NCBI GenBank assembly: GCA_039105265.1
Contig: JAPFFF010000012.1
Location: forward strand, 5,332,001 to 5,396,000
Length of the DNA stretch: 64,000 bases
DNA from: Tritrichomonas musculus
Taxonomy: Eukaryota > Parabasalia > Tritrichomonadida > Tritrichomonadidae
Direction of reading: 5' to 3'
The notes beneath the pieces were generated by a model. The model saw only the letters and a program-made list of their open reading frames with translations, was not told where the DNA came from and did no database searches. Shown piece after piece: positions 18,641 through 29,549 of this stretch. A program made the translations under genes and the position numbers. Every line of letters begins with the position of its first letter. Position 1 is the first letter of the stretch.

Positions 18641-19996
18641 TTTTATAAGATTTTAACGAATGATTCAAATTTTATACCATTTATAATTTTAATCATTTAT
18701 TAGCATCACTCCATATATTAAAAATTCAAAATAAATGAATGCAGAGTTATTTCAAAAATCATGATTTTATTATTTAAATTTGAATTTTAATGATCATACA
18801 GAGGTACGGAAACTCTAATTCCTGGACAAATCAAATTTAATATTATCATATTATAAATAATATAAAACATATAATATATATATAAAGTTTAATTAAATTT
18901 TTACAGATAGTTTTTAAAGATAAACAAATAATAATAATTTGTAACAAACTTTCACAAAAAAAACAATAAACTATAGAATATAAAAATTTTCAAAAATAAA
19001 CTTTTTTCAAAATAAATCAGGAGAGAATAAGAATATTTGACTTTTAAATCCTTATAATTTCTTATGAATAAAAAAAAATGATTTTATCATTAATTTTTTT
19101 TTTTTTTTTTTTTTTTTCGATTTGATATATTTATATCTGTAAAAAACAAATAAAATAAAAACATTTACTTATTTTTATGAATGATATTATTTAATTTAAT
19201 TGCATGTTTTCAAAAAAAAAATAGTGTTTTTTTTATATATATAATTCCTTTTGAGCTTTCATGCTTTTCATTTGTTCCAAAATCATTAAATATCATTTGA
19301 ACAATTAAAATTCATTTTTTATGCTTGTTTCTGAATTATTCTTTTGGCCAATCATAATTTTTAATATCATGATTTACATTGATTGTAATTAATTTATCCG
19401 ATTTTTCTTTTAATAGATTTCATTAGTGTCGAAGACCTCAGATTTCTTGTTTTAAATTTGCAAATTTCTAAGATTAATTTATTTTTTAACATGAAATTAT
19501 ACTCATTATTTCTTTTGTTTTCAATGATTTACAAATATTTTCATTTTTTTGGAAATATCTTTATTTACAATCTATAAAAATTTAATATTTTCTCAAATAT
19601 AATTAGTTATTTGTGTATATAAAATTTTAGTAAAATAAAAATATACGATAAGTCCAGGAATGAAAGAAATTTTGCATTCTCAAAACATCACATCACCAAA
19701 GGTTTCATAAAAATGGTTTTTTCTTAATAAAAAAAGATTTTTGATCATTTTAAGTTCTTTTTTCTAATATTGTAGTTAACTCTGATAGATATTTTTTAAA
19801 AATTAATGTTGTATTGAGCGTTTTAGAAAATAGTAATATTTTTTCATTTCTCTTAAATTTAGTTATAATTTGATTTTTTCATATTAACATATTTATACAA
19901 ATTTTAAATTTATATAAAATTTAATTTTTTTATTTAATATAATAAGATAATTTCATTTTTACATTTTTCACGAATTCTCACAAAAGTTAGTTTCCA
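18641..19996. other. AT-rich intergenic region
   Basis: About 1.36 kb of AT-rich DNA. It includes a T run of about 29 near 19090-19119. No convincing open frame, RNA gene or inverted repeat is seen. Confidence 0.5.
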
Positions 19997-19998
19997 TA

Positions 19999-20337
19999 AC
20001 GTGCTTTCAATAGACCCTGAGCATTTCAGTAGACCCGGAGCACTAAATTTTATTTTTATTATTTTTCATACAATTTAATTATTTTATTTAATATTTGATG
20101 ATAAATTATATAAAAATTATTATTTTACATTATAATTTTTGTTAAATATTATTTGTTTTACTTTTTTGATTTGGAGATATTTGTAAAATAGTGAAAAATA
20201 AAAAAAATTCTGATCGAAATATTTCTGATCATATTTGGTTTTCTTTTTTATAAAAAACGATCAAATCATGGCCAATTTATGCTAAATTGACCTTGCTCCG
20301 GGTCTACTGAAATGCTCAGGGTCTATTGAAAGCACGT
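19999..20337. mobile_element. 339-bp MITE with perfect terminal inverted repeats
   Basis: The ends are exact inverted repeats of about 44 bp: ACGTGCTTTCAATAGACC from 19999 rightward, and the same sequence read leftward from 20337. TA flanks both ends (19997-19998 and 20338-20339). The middle is AT-rich and non-coding. The size, perfect ends and TA duplication indicate a young non-autonomous Tc1/mariner-type element that depends on a transposase encoded elsewhere. Confidence 0.88.
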
Positions 20338-20339
20338 TA

Positions 20340-21529
20340 CCTCTGATACAAATATTTTTCAGAAAAAAAACTTTTCAAAAGAAAAGAAGAAAAGGATATG
20401 AATCCATTTAAAAGAAATGAGTCAATAAGTCATATAAATAATTAATTAAAATACTTTAATAAATATCTATTTTATATAAAAATATTTTATTATGTGCTAT
20501 ATATCTGAAGATAAACATATATTTTAAATATGAAATATTGTTTGAACAGTATTATTCAATTTTATTTAATTTTAATTATGTATATTTTAATTAATTTTCA
20601 TATTTATTTTTTAATTTTAATATATAACTTAATATAAATATAATTATATTTATAAAAATGTTCCAAAATCAGTTTTTAAAAAATTAAAAAAAGATAAATG
20701 TATTTTCGCAGAGAGCCTCTCAATTTGCGAAGATGATTTGAATTGATACAACCGAATAAGCTTTCAAATGAGAAACTTTTTCTTAAGATTTTTATATCTC
20801 AAAACCCCTACATTCGATTATGTTTTTACCAAATAAATTTTATTAAATATTAAATAGTATTCTTATTAATATAAGTTATATTGAAGAATTCGATTTTCCA
20901 TAACCGCCGATTTCGGATCCCCTTTATAAAATCGTTTAAAATTTTTTATCAAAAAGTTATAAATGGTTACTACTAAATAGATACAATTTTTATCAATATA
21001 CAGTTTTTCAGGATTTATAAATATCGTTGATATAAAGTATACATAATCATAATAATATGAGATATCATCTTAACTTAAGTTTAATGAAAAGAATCTTATT
21101 CTCTTTCAAAATCTAGGCATGCTAAATGAATAGTATCAAAATAATTTTTGAATTGAAAGATCCTACTTATAAGTTTTGGGATTTTCCAAAATTGGAAAAT
21201 TTTCTGAAATATGGCAAATACTTTTATTTAAAAAGTTCTAAAAAATATTTTTTAAAAATTTTGGAAAATTTTTATTTTAAAAAGGATGACGGGATCTTCC
21301 ATTAAGGGAGATTATTGTAACTAAGAAATTCTGACTTCTTTGGTGAAACTTACTCCCTTTTCTTCTTGAAAACGAGCCAATTAACCATCAAAAGGATTTA
21401 TCCGAGTTGACCGGCGACCCATTGATGGCTTATAAATACTAAAAAGAAAATTAGAAGATTCCCGTTCATTTGGTAAATTATGTGTTTCAGTCCTCCGTAG
21501 AGGATTACAGTTCTATTTCTTATTATAAT
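20340..21529. other. AT-rich intergenic region
   Basis: About 1.2 kb. Mostly A/T with small palindromes (for example CCAAAATTGG near 21190). The part at 21270-21530 is less AT-rich but has no open frame that I can support; it forms the 3' flank of the Myb gene. Confidence 0.45.
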
Positions 21530-21883
21530 TCATTTGAGGCCATCTATTACTTCATATAAATCTCTAATTGGACGATCATCGTCCTCTAAATAGGAATTCA
21601 TATTAATTACGGCATTTTTTGTCCTCCCAGGTAAAAATGAGCAAATTATATCCCATTTGAAATTAAAAATTTTGGCTTTTTCACATAAAACAGTTTTTTC
21701 TTCAGGAGTCCATTGTTTTTCAATAGGTTTTGAGGATAAAAAATTGTCAATCCTATTTCTAACAAATCTCACTGTCTCCCCAATTGATTCAGCTATTTCC
21801 TTGTAGCCATAGCCTTGTTCTAGGAGGTATTTTATTCTTTCGTCTTTTTCTTTGACTTTGAGAAACTTTTCATCTTTATTCAT
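21530..21883 (-). CDS. Short Myb-like DNA-binding protein
   Basis: 117 residues from an ATG at 21883. Residues about 14-48 form a helix-turn-helix-like segment (RIKYLLEQGYGYKEIAESIGE). Residues about 57-100 form one SANT/Myb repeat: QWTPEEKTVL, then KWDIICSFLPGRTKNAV. W58 is the first tryptophan; the central one is replaced by Phe and the motif KWDII keeps a second. LPGRTKNAVINM matches the recognition helix typical of Myb R3-like repeats. Trichomonads have large sets of short Myb regulators, some of which bind promoters of iron-responsive genes. This one is probably a sequence-specific nuclear DNA-binding protein; the target is unknown. It stands alone, with long spacers on both sides. Confidence 0.85.
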   Translation of the reverse strand: MNKDEKFLKVKEKDERIKYLLEQGYGYKEIAESIGETVRFVRNRIDNFLSSKPIEKQWTPEEKTVLCEKAKIFNFKWDIICSFLPGRTKNAVINMNSYLEDDDRPIRDLYEVIDGLK

Positions 21884-22692
21884 TGGACCTAAATCTTATT
21901 TGGCAAAATAAAATAATCAAATCTTTTTTTAGGCCAAATTAATTGGTCTTGATTTTTAAAATCAATTGGGAATACGGCCGAATATATTGTCTCCTACTGA
22001 ATAAATAATTGATAAAAATAGTATATAACATATAATATAATATAAAGATTTATTTCAAATAAAAATTCACACATTATATAAAAACCAAGCTTTTTCTTAT
22101 TAAATTTCCTAGTTCTCACACCTCTAATCAATATCAAATAATGTACTGATAATTGATATCAATTATTGAGATGCAAAAATCACAAAATAAGTTATTATTA
22201 GCTTTTTATTTGAATTGATTGCATTCTTTTTTAATGATCTTTGCTTTTTTAAAATTGCTGCTACTTTAATTTGATGAACACTTTATTTAAAAACTCATAC
22301 ATGCATAAAATAACAAAAATTATCTAAAAATTTTATTCAATTTATTTTTATTTTTTTTTTTTGATCAAAAATGAGTAAAAATTGAATTACGAGTTAAATG
22401 CAAAAAATTGTTTTATCTTTGATCTTTTTTATTTTATTATGAATATTTTAATTGTTTATTATTTTTAATTTAATAAATTTATTTAAATTAAATAAAAAAC
22501 TCCTTAAAAAATAAGTTATGCGTTTTTTTGAAATGTAAATATAGTTTTATTTTGATTGAATAATTTTTCAAAAAGTTACAGCACTCTTTTTATATTGAAA
22601 TTTGAATAATCGTGTTTTTGTAAAATCAATTCAAAAATTAAAATTTCTTTATTTTTTGAATCTATCAGATCCAAAAATTTATTCACATAAAA
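21884..22692. other. AT-rich intergenic region
   Basis: An 809-bp spacer between divergently transcribed genes (Myb on the - strand, the Cys-rich orphan on the + strand). It contains a perfect palindrome TAATTGATATCAATTA near 22151 that could bind a dimeric factor. No open frame is seen. Confidence 0.45.
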
Positions 22693-23286
22693 ATGAATAT
22701 TTCAAGCTGTTCTTGCACATGTGGTAATCTACGAATCCGAGGCTTATTGAACCAGCAAAGCCATTATCCTCATTCTCAGGCCTCAGGGAGAGATCAGCTT
22801 TCTAAGACTCTATTTTCAATCCAGCCTCATTCAATTGAAATCCAAAGAATCAGGAAAGAAAAAGGAAATTTGCACAACAAACCTTGCTCAGATATGAAAT
22901 GCACAATATGTGGAGCAACTTTTCGCTTTTTTTCATGCAAAGGGAACTCTTACATGGAAAGAATACAGCCAACCCATAAGCACTGTAATAAAATACCGAC
23001 AAATACTAATTTTAATTCAAAATCGAATGGTGATGAAGTACAATTAGCGCAACAAACTAATCAATCCAATAATTATCATCTCCAAAATTCTTTGAGCGTA
23101 GATAATCGAAATACAGACTATTTTAACAAAAATTTATTAGACAAAATGATTATTGGCGATAGTGATTTTGAGTTAATGTTTTCTAACAAATATGATCCAG
23201 TTGTTGGATCATATGAACAACAAATAAATGCAACTCTTGATGGTTCAAATATCTCTAATGTTAGACCAAATAGCTATTTTGCTTGA
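22693..23286 (+). CDS. Cys-rich hypothetical protein
   Basis: 197 residues; I do not recognise the family. The N-terminus has CSCTCG, and residues 67-97 contain a possible zinc-binding cluster: CSDMKCTICGATF, then C, then HKHC. The order C..C...C...H.HC resembles a short zinc finger. The rest is polar and Asn/Gln-rich without membrane segments. Codon use is less AT-driven than in the spacers, and the ATG lies in a plausible place (TTCACATAAAAATG). It ends 43 bp from the end of the convergent kinase-like pseudogene. It might be a small nucleic-acid binding protein or a captured transposon fragment. Confidence 0.55.
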   Translation: MNISSCSCTCGNLRIRGLLNQQSHYPHSQASGRDQLSKTLFSIQPHSIEIQRIRKEKGNLHNKPCSDMKCTICGATFRFFSCKGNSYMERIQPTHKHCNKIPTNTNFNSKSNGDEVQLAQQTNQSNNYHLQNSLSVDNRNTDYFNKNLLDKMIIGDSDFELMFSNKYDPVVGSYEQQINATLDGSNISNVRPNSYFA

Positions 23287-23329
23287 AAATTTGTATTATA
23301 TCAATTTGATCATTGTATTATAATTTTTG

Positions 23330-24403
23330 TTATATAATTATTATTATAGATTTACTTTTTTTTTTATTTATTAATAATATTTCTTTGATAAAACTAGATA
23401 TACACGCGATTTTACTCAATATGCATACCTTTTTTTTTTTTTGAATAATGTATGAAATTATTATTTTAAGATAAAATAAATCTTTGTTTATTTGCCAATG
23501 AAACCTACTTTGAAAATCTAAATCTTTGGTTACACATCCGATGTAGTCATCGAATTCTTCTTCATCAATATACGACATGTCAAAGTATTCATCCTTGAAA
23601 TCAATGAACTCTTTAACAATTTGTATGAAAGTAGGACGCCTATCTGGATCTCCACTCCAACAACGTTCAAAGAGGTCTAGATAGGAATCACTAATTTCTC
23701 TTTCTCTAATTGTAGGCCTGACTCCTTTTTGAATATCAGAAAAAAGAGAAAATGCTGTAATACTTTTCTTATCTGAATATGGCCTTTGGATTGTCAGTAA
23801 TTGATAAGAGACGAGTGAATTAGCATAAACATCAATCTTATTGGAGTAATGCGGATTATCTATCATTTCAGGGGCCATATAAATCGGGGTTCCTACTCCA
23901 AGGGTTTGATCGATTTGATCTTCTGTTCCTTCTTTGAATACTTTTGAAAGTCCAAAATCACCAATTTTTGGATGATAATTCTCATCAAGAAAGATGTTGC
24001 TTGGCTTAAGGTCCCGATGAATTATGTCGTGTTGATGTATGTATGCCATCCCTGCAGCAATACCAAATATATTAATGGCTTGAATTGTTTCCCAGTTATA
24101 TGGAGCTTCTCCTTTTACTACTTTTTCAAGTAAACGGTCAAGTGTATCATTTGGCATGAACTCCGTAATTGTAGTGTAATCTTTGCCTTTTTCTGTTGGA
24201 ATGTTGAAGCCAATTAACTTCAGGACTGCTTCATGATTCAACGATGCATGGCATTTAAACTCTCTGATAGAATGATCCCTTGCTTCAGGAGTGTCGAAGA
24301 GTGAAGATTTTAAAAATTTGATTGCACATTCTTTTTTTGGTCCAGCATGAACTCTATCAACTGTTCTTCCCAAATCTTTTAAGCCATTATGTAAGATTGA
24401 ATG
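23330..24403 (-). pseudogene. TKL-like protein kinase, 5' end decayed
   Basis: The frame is open from 24403 but has no ATG before the catalytic core; the only early start candidate is a TTG at 24373. The core is well kept: AIKFLK (beta-3 lysine), HRDLKPSN, DFGLSK, GTPIYMAPE and a complete C-lobe (RCWSGDPDRRPTF). The glycine-rich loop is degenerate (DLGRTVDRVH). Further upstream, to about 24590, coding-like text continues in other frames (EIQIKECSDYTIQFLL; EEEIWQSLLMALKQ) broken by stops, so an N-terminal extension has decayed. The C-terminal 60 residues look like read-through into AT-rich DNA. It is probably a recently inactivated gene; a truncated product using a non-ATG start is less likely. 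Confidence 0.7.
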
Positions 24404-24659
24404 TCATCTGTTCACATTGCTTCAATGCCATAAGTAAAGACTGCCATATTTCTTCTTCTTTTTTGAAAATTCTTTTTCAAACTCAGGCGGCGCAATAACG
24501 AGCAAAAATTGAATGGTGTAATCGCTGCATTCTTTAATTTGTATCTCAGGTTGTTTGCGAGAATTAAAAATTTCAGAATTTCAAAATTTTTATCGTTTTT
24601 CAGAATTTTTTTTCAATTCTTGATCGTTTTTACATTCTTTAATTAAACCTTCGAAAGGT

Positions 24660-25762
24660 CACCCCAAAATATTAACCAGACCACAAAATTTTTTTTTGGG
24701 CCACTACCCAAAAAAAAAAAAGAAGAGTTCGCGTTTGACCCTTTTATTTCTAGTGTATTTTTTGGATTATTTTTTATAAAATCATGTTCTATAATTAATT
24801 TTTTATTGATTCATGCATTTTTTTAAAGTGAATTTTGATTTTAGAAAATAAAATATAATTTTATGATATGACTTGTTATATGAAATATTTCAAATTTTAT
24901 TTAGAAAAGAATTTTTTGAATATCAAGTAATAGTTTGTCAAAACAGGATAATCTTTTAAAATCTGAAATAGTTATTAATATATCTTAATATTGTATTCAA
25001 ACATGAAATAAAAGAACCAAATGCCAAAATTTTTTAATTATATAAGTGATTAGTACCATTAATTAATAGCGAAATAAACTAAAATGCATAGTATAAATGT
25101 TGAAAAAAAGATAAAAAATATAAAACAAGTAAATGAATAGTTAATATTATTTAGAATTTGTAGTTTTCAAAGCTTAATATAAAAAAATATTACATAACTT
25201 AAATTTATGTATTATTTCTCTTTTCATAAGTCATCTAAACAATAAATTAAATGAAAATGAAAATCAAAATATACCTAAAATTTTTGACCCGATTGAAAAT
25301 GGGTAAATCGGGTACCCCTTACAAGGTCTATCTTTAATAGGTTGATTCATGCTTGGAAGTGTGTTATAAAAATTATAAAATTCTTCATTTGTAATATTTT
25401 ACGGTTTTGGATTAATGAGTATACAATCACAGAAGTTTTATACGCCATTATTTAATTATTATAATGTATTTAAATCCGAATGATCAAACTTTTCGATGAT
25501 ATTATTAATATTTGAAATTATTTACATTTAAAAACAATAAATAATCTAATTGGCATAAACAATACTGTATTATATTTATTTTTATGCATCAAAATTGTGC
25601 ATTTGACTTCTACTTAATAAATATATCATATACAATTTAGATGATAATTTTCGTTTTCTTTGCTAGTAAGTAACCAAAAGAATGATTAATTGTACTAATT
25701 CTTTTGCGATCGTATGCTAATTCTAACTTAAAATAAAATAATTCGTTTATATTTTTTTTATA
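24660..25762. other. AT-rich intergenic region with two hairpins
   Basis: 1.1 kb. A perfect hairpin (a T run with GGG, loop CCACTA, CCC with an A run) lies at 24689-24718. A second (ACCCGATT / AATCGGGT) lies at 25287-25313. No gene is seen. Confidence 0.5.
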
Positions 25763-25881
25763 TATAAAGTTTCGGGAAAAACCTGCCAACTGAAGGAACA
25801 ACCTGCCAACGGCAAATAAATTATATATAAAGTAAATTTTCAAAAATCAGCCAAAAAGTATAGTATACATGTTAATTATGC

Positions 25882-28800
25882 TAGAGGTATTCCAGCTATG
25901 AATACTGATTAAAAAGCATTTTAGGTATTATAATAATAATTAATTACTAATGTAATATTTTATTTAAAAAGCACTAGCTTTTTTATACATTTTTAAATAA
26001 GATAAATATGTTTTAATATTTCAGAGCCAAATATTTTTTTGAATAGTTTATATTTTTTTCTATACTTTTGAAAAAAAAAATAAAAATATTTTGTTTAATA
26101 ATTAATAAAATCAATATTAATATTATAATTTATTTAATAAGTATTAATAGGAATATCCCATCTCATAAGAATTTGCTTTGAAGCTGTTGGTGATTGATTA
26201 TTTGGTATTAAGTCTTTTGCATTTGGATCTTTGGAAAGATCTATCATCAATGTTTTTAGATTTGGTATATCATTTAAACTGAGAACAAAATCGGAAGAAT
26301 GTGCAGCATTTCTAAGGTATTGTATTTCTTTTTCAACTTCTTTTGAATCAAAACTGAAAGTTTCTATCGTTGATTGTGAAATTATGACTCCACCTTTTTC
26401 ATTTGGATGTTTCGCTGTGTTTTTTAATTCAAGTATTTCGTTTACCTCTTTGCGAAGAACATCATGGACAAGAACATTGGTAAAAAGCGTTTCATCGATG
26501 TCATTGTTCATATATGAACGAGTATTACCAAAAGTTTTTTCAACAGTATAATTTCCAAGTCTATTAGTGGCAATTAAATACTTAACACCATATTTTTTTA
26601 TAGCGTAAATGTCAACTATTAATGTATTCATATATTTTATAAGTGACATTTTAGTCCAAAATGACAATATGTTGCAATTTTGAACGTTTTCCTCATAAAA
26701 ATGAGATTCCCGATCTTTTGTATGAAAATTTTCATATTCATATTTAAAAATAAGGAATGTTAAAGTAAGTATTTGGATTCTTTGCTTATTTGAAAGATTT
26801 CTATATCTGATTGCACTTTGCCAGAGAGTGAAAGGTAATAGATAATAACCAAAGGTTATTATCTGTGCAATGTGAATAACCTCCAATAAAGATAATGGTG
26901 AGAAGAAGTCGAAAGCATACTCATCAACAAATCTTATTGCTTCATTCATTTCGGTGAAACAACGACCTCTTTTAACCAATTTTTGAATTAATTTAATTTT
27001 GAATACAGGTGAATTTGGCGATAAGGCCAAATCCTGTCTGAAAAAGCGTGCACGCTGTGTTTTTAAAAGATGACTTAGATCCAATATTGGATGTCCGGGA
27101 CGAGGCTCAGCTATTAATTCATTTTCTTCATTTGTCAATACTTCATAACTATCAAATACATCCTTGTGATATCCATCAGTTCCAGAGTCTCCATCAGTGG
27201 AAAAAGCAAGGCATATGAGATTTAATTCTTCAATGATTAATTGTAAATACTTCATATCTGTCAAGTTTTCTACTGTAAAATTTGATTTTGTATGCAATTT
27301 CAGATAGAGAGGTAACACTGGAATACTTGGAAAAAGAACTTGCATTTGATACAAATAAACATGACGATCGGCTGCTACTGATCTATACATTGGATTTGCT
27401 GAAGCCACCGTTGCGTCGCCTCCAATAATAATAGGAAACTCATCTTCTATATTAAATATTTCTTTATAAGATTCAATTAAAAATTTGGCATATCTTTTTG
27501 AGCAAATATAATTTTTATGCATATTCATTTCAACTGCAAAATGATTGTATAGAGATGAAACACACGGAAATGGAAATGTTTGAAGTATGAAACGATAACA
27601 TTTGGCCGAATATAAGTATAATGATAATGCATAGTCGTAAATATTTTCTGAATAACGTCTTAAATTTGGTTCAATTTTTGAGAGCTCATTCAATTCTGAT
27701 AAAATAACTTCATTTGACATAAAGTCATTTGGCACAACGGCATTTATGTGTTCTTCACTTCTGTATCTTTCTCTACTCAGCTCATCATTTATATCATTGC
27801 TATTTAAACATTTTTTTTTTCCTTTGTCACTTTTTTGAAAGGATTTCAAAGTCCTAATTGCATTGCTATATTTATGCTCATATTCAATTTTTTTTAGTAA
27901 ATTATACTCTTTTTTGTTGTTTATTGATTGTTTTTGCTCTTCAATTTTTTCTTTTAAAAAAGAAATTTCATTTTCTAGTTTTTGATTAATTGTTAACAAA
28001 TCTTGATTAGAAGATGTTATTTCAAAATTTTTTTGCTTTTCAAATTGAAATAATTTTTCATAATTTAAAATTGATAACGTGTTTTGAGAATAAGAAAAAC
28101 CATTTGGATTATCAGATGGTTTAATAATAATTATATTGTATTTTTCTAAAGTATTGTTCTTAGCTTTACTTGAAGATCTTGTATCAAAATATTGAATTTT
28201 AATAAATAATTTATTATCGCTTAAATTGAATGAAGATATTTCGCCAAATTTTTGAAAAATATTAAAAACATTAGTAACATTTATAACATCTCCATTTTTA
28301 TTAGAAATCAGTAAGGAAGAAGATATATCTTCAATTGGAAAAATATCTGTCCAAGCGTATTGTGGCATTAATCTTTGATATCTTAAACAAATTTCATCAA
28401 AAGCTTTTTTAGCGCATCTAAAGTCATAATAACATACGAAACATGATCCCTTGTTAATTAAATGCTGATAAATAGAAATTTGTCCGAAATTTGATAGGTA
28501 ACTATAAAACATATCAACTTTTTGGTCGTAATTAATATTTGTAATAAACAATAAATGGTTTGAAGTTTCTGTCTTTGTCATTTTTATTTGTAATAATAAT
28601 CGCAAAAGAAAAAAATAATTGTAATAAATGATCGAATGAATGTAATGTTATATGAAAAACAAATAATAAATTATGGCAATATCTTTTTATTTTTAAAATT
28701 TACAGTTCAAATAACTATTCATTTATTAATTTCCTTTTATATATTTATTTTTTATGAATAAATATTTATTTGTAAACTATGATCCAATAATATATTCATA

Positions 28801-29439
28801 TTTTTAATAACAACTTTTTACGATTAATTCATTCAAAAATTAAATTAAAAATGGTGGGTGCGAATATTATTGAATGAGAGTATCTGAAATATTGAAATTG
28901 GTAATCAAAGTATTGATTAGTGCATTTAATAATTCAAATACTCTAATTCAATTTTGTTTTTATTCAATTCAAATAATCTAGAATATTTATCTTACAATAT
29001 CTCAGCAAAAAAAAATTATTTTAAAAAAATAATTTATTCTTAAGATAAAAAAATTATATTAAATTCGAATCAATTGTCAAAATATTTCTATATGAAATTT
29101 AATTCCCCAAAATATCTGATTTTTCTTTTGGACCAAAGAATTAAGCTCAAAATTGCAATTTTTTTTTTAAAAATGAAATATGATATTGCTTTATCAATTC
29201 ATTTTTGCATCCAATTAGTGAAAAATGTGTACTTACTCCAACCTCTTGGATATTTAACAATCTATTTAATTCAAGAAAAAAGTATTATTTTTAACATAAA
29301 TATTGTTTATAAATAATTAATTATACTCATATAAAATAAAAAATTTAATATTAGTCCAATTATTATAAAGATATTCTTGCTTTTTAATAATACTTTTTCT
29401 TAAGACGACCGTTTATTTGCTTTCGTTGGAATACCTCTA
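25882..29439 (-). mobile_element. 3.56-kb DNA transposon carrying an RRM-transposase gene
   Basis: Both ends carry the exact 13-bp inverted repeat TAGAGGTATTCCA (25882-25894 and, reversed, 29427-29439). The 6-bp sequence TTATGC sits directly outside both ends (25876-25881 and 29440-29445), a target duplication. A second inverted motif, ATTAAAAAGCA, lies about 26 bp and 50 bp inside the ends (25908-25918; reversed 29378-29388). The only long gene inside is at 26134-28581 and is intact. The element sits within the pogo-like element, so it is the later arrival. The combination of 6-bp duplication and TAGAGG ends does not fit the Tc1/mariner elements around it; I cannot place it in a named superfamily with confidence. 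Confidence 0.72.
26134..28581 (-). CDS. Putative transposase with two RRM domains and an RNase H-like core
   Basis: 815 residues from the ATG at 28581. Residues about 8-75 are an RRM with both RNP motifs (LLFITNI; KGSCFVCYYD, then FRCAKKAF). A second RRM-like unit is at about 95-160 (LLISNKNG; LFIKIQYFDTRSSSKA). The pair resembles the tandem RRMs of Mei2-like proteins. A coiled coil covers about 190-260. From about 300 on, the text fits an RNase H-fold transposase: GGDAT (D389), FSTDGDSGTDG (D463), ILDLSHLLK (D501) and NYTVEKTFGNTR (E681). The last two motifs recall P-element/THAP9-type enzymes (D.PHLLK; N..EN.FG..R). The gene lies inside terminal repeats with a target duplication. The transposase role is inference from motifs and context; the RRMs are clear. 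Confidence 0.68.
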   Translation of the reverse strand: MTKTETSNHLLFITNINYDQKVDMFYSYLSNFGQISIYQHLINKGSCFVCYYDFRCAKKAFDEICLRYQRLMPQYAWTDIFPIEDISSSLLISNKNGDVINVTNVFNIFQKFGEISSFNLSDNKLFIKIQYFDTRSSSKAKNNTLEKYNIIIIKPSDNPNGFSYSQNTLSILNYEKLFQFEKQKNFEITSSNQDLLTINQKLENEISFLKEKIEEQKQSINNKKEYNLLKKIEYEHKYSNAIRTLKSFQKSDKGKKKCLNSNDINDELSRERYRSEEHINAVVPNDFMSNEVILSELNELSKIEPNLRRYSENIYDYALSLYLYSAKCYRFILQTFPFPCVSSLYNHFAVEMNMHKNYICSKRYAKFLIESYKEIFNIEDEFPIIIGGDATVASANPMYRSVAADRHVYLYQMQVLFPSIPVLPLYLKLHTKSNFTVENLTDMKYLQLIIEELNLICLAFSTDGDSGTDGYHKDVFDSYEVLTNEENELIAEPRPGHPILDLSHLLKTQRARFFRQDLALSPNSPVFKIKLIQKLVKRGRCFTEMNEAIRFVDEYAFDFFSPLSLLEVIHIAQIITFGYYLLPFTLWQSAIRYRNLSNKQRIQILTLTFLIFKYEYENFHTKDRESHFYEENVQNCNILSFWTKMSLIKYMNTLIVDIYAIKKYGVKYLIATNRLGNYTVEKTFGNTRSYMNNDIDETLFTNVLVHDVLRKEVNEILELKNTAKHPNEKGGVIISQSTIETFSFDSKEVEKEIQYLRNAAHSSDFVLSLNDIPNLKTLMIDLSKDPNAKDLIPNNQSPTASKQILMRWDIPINTY

Positions 29440-29549
29440 TTATGCTATTATCACATTTATAGATAAAGCCCATTATGGATGATGGTTCGATTCCCTGAAG
29501 GGTTTTTTTTTTTTTTTTTGAAAAAAATGAAAAAATTTAAAAAAATTTT

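Noticed and set aside
25287-25313. ACCCGATT/AATCGGGT hairpin as a terminator or element end
   Set aside because: The stem is real but short and single, with no neighbouring gene end or target duplication.
29074-29316. 80-codon open frame inside the RRM-transposase element
   Set aside because: It starts at a TTG, is very AT-driven, lies antisense to the element's gene and has no recognisable motif.
29446-29505. Possible tRNA: GGTTCGATTCC followed by a long T run
   Set aside because: The T-loop-like word is present, but no matching acceptor stem, D-arm or anticodon arm can be drawn, and the T-stem pairs poorly.
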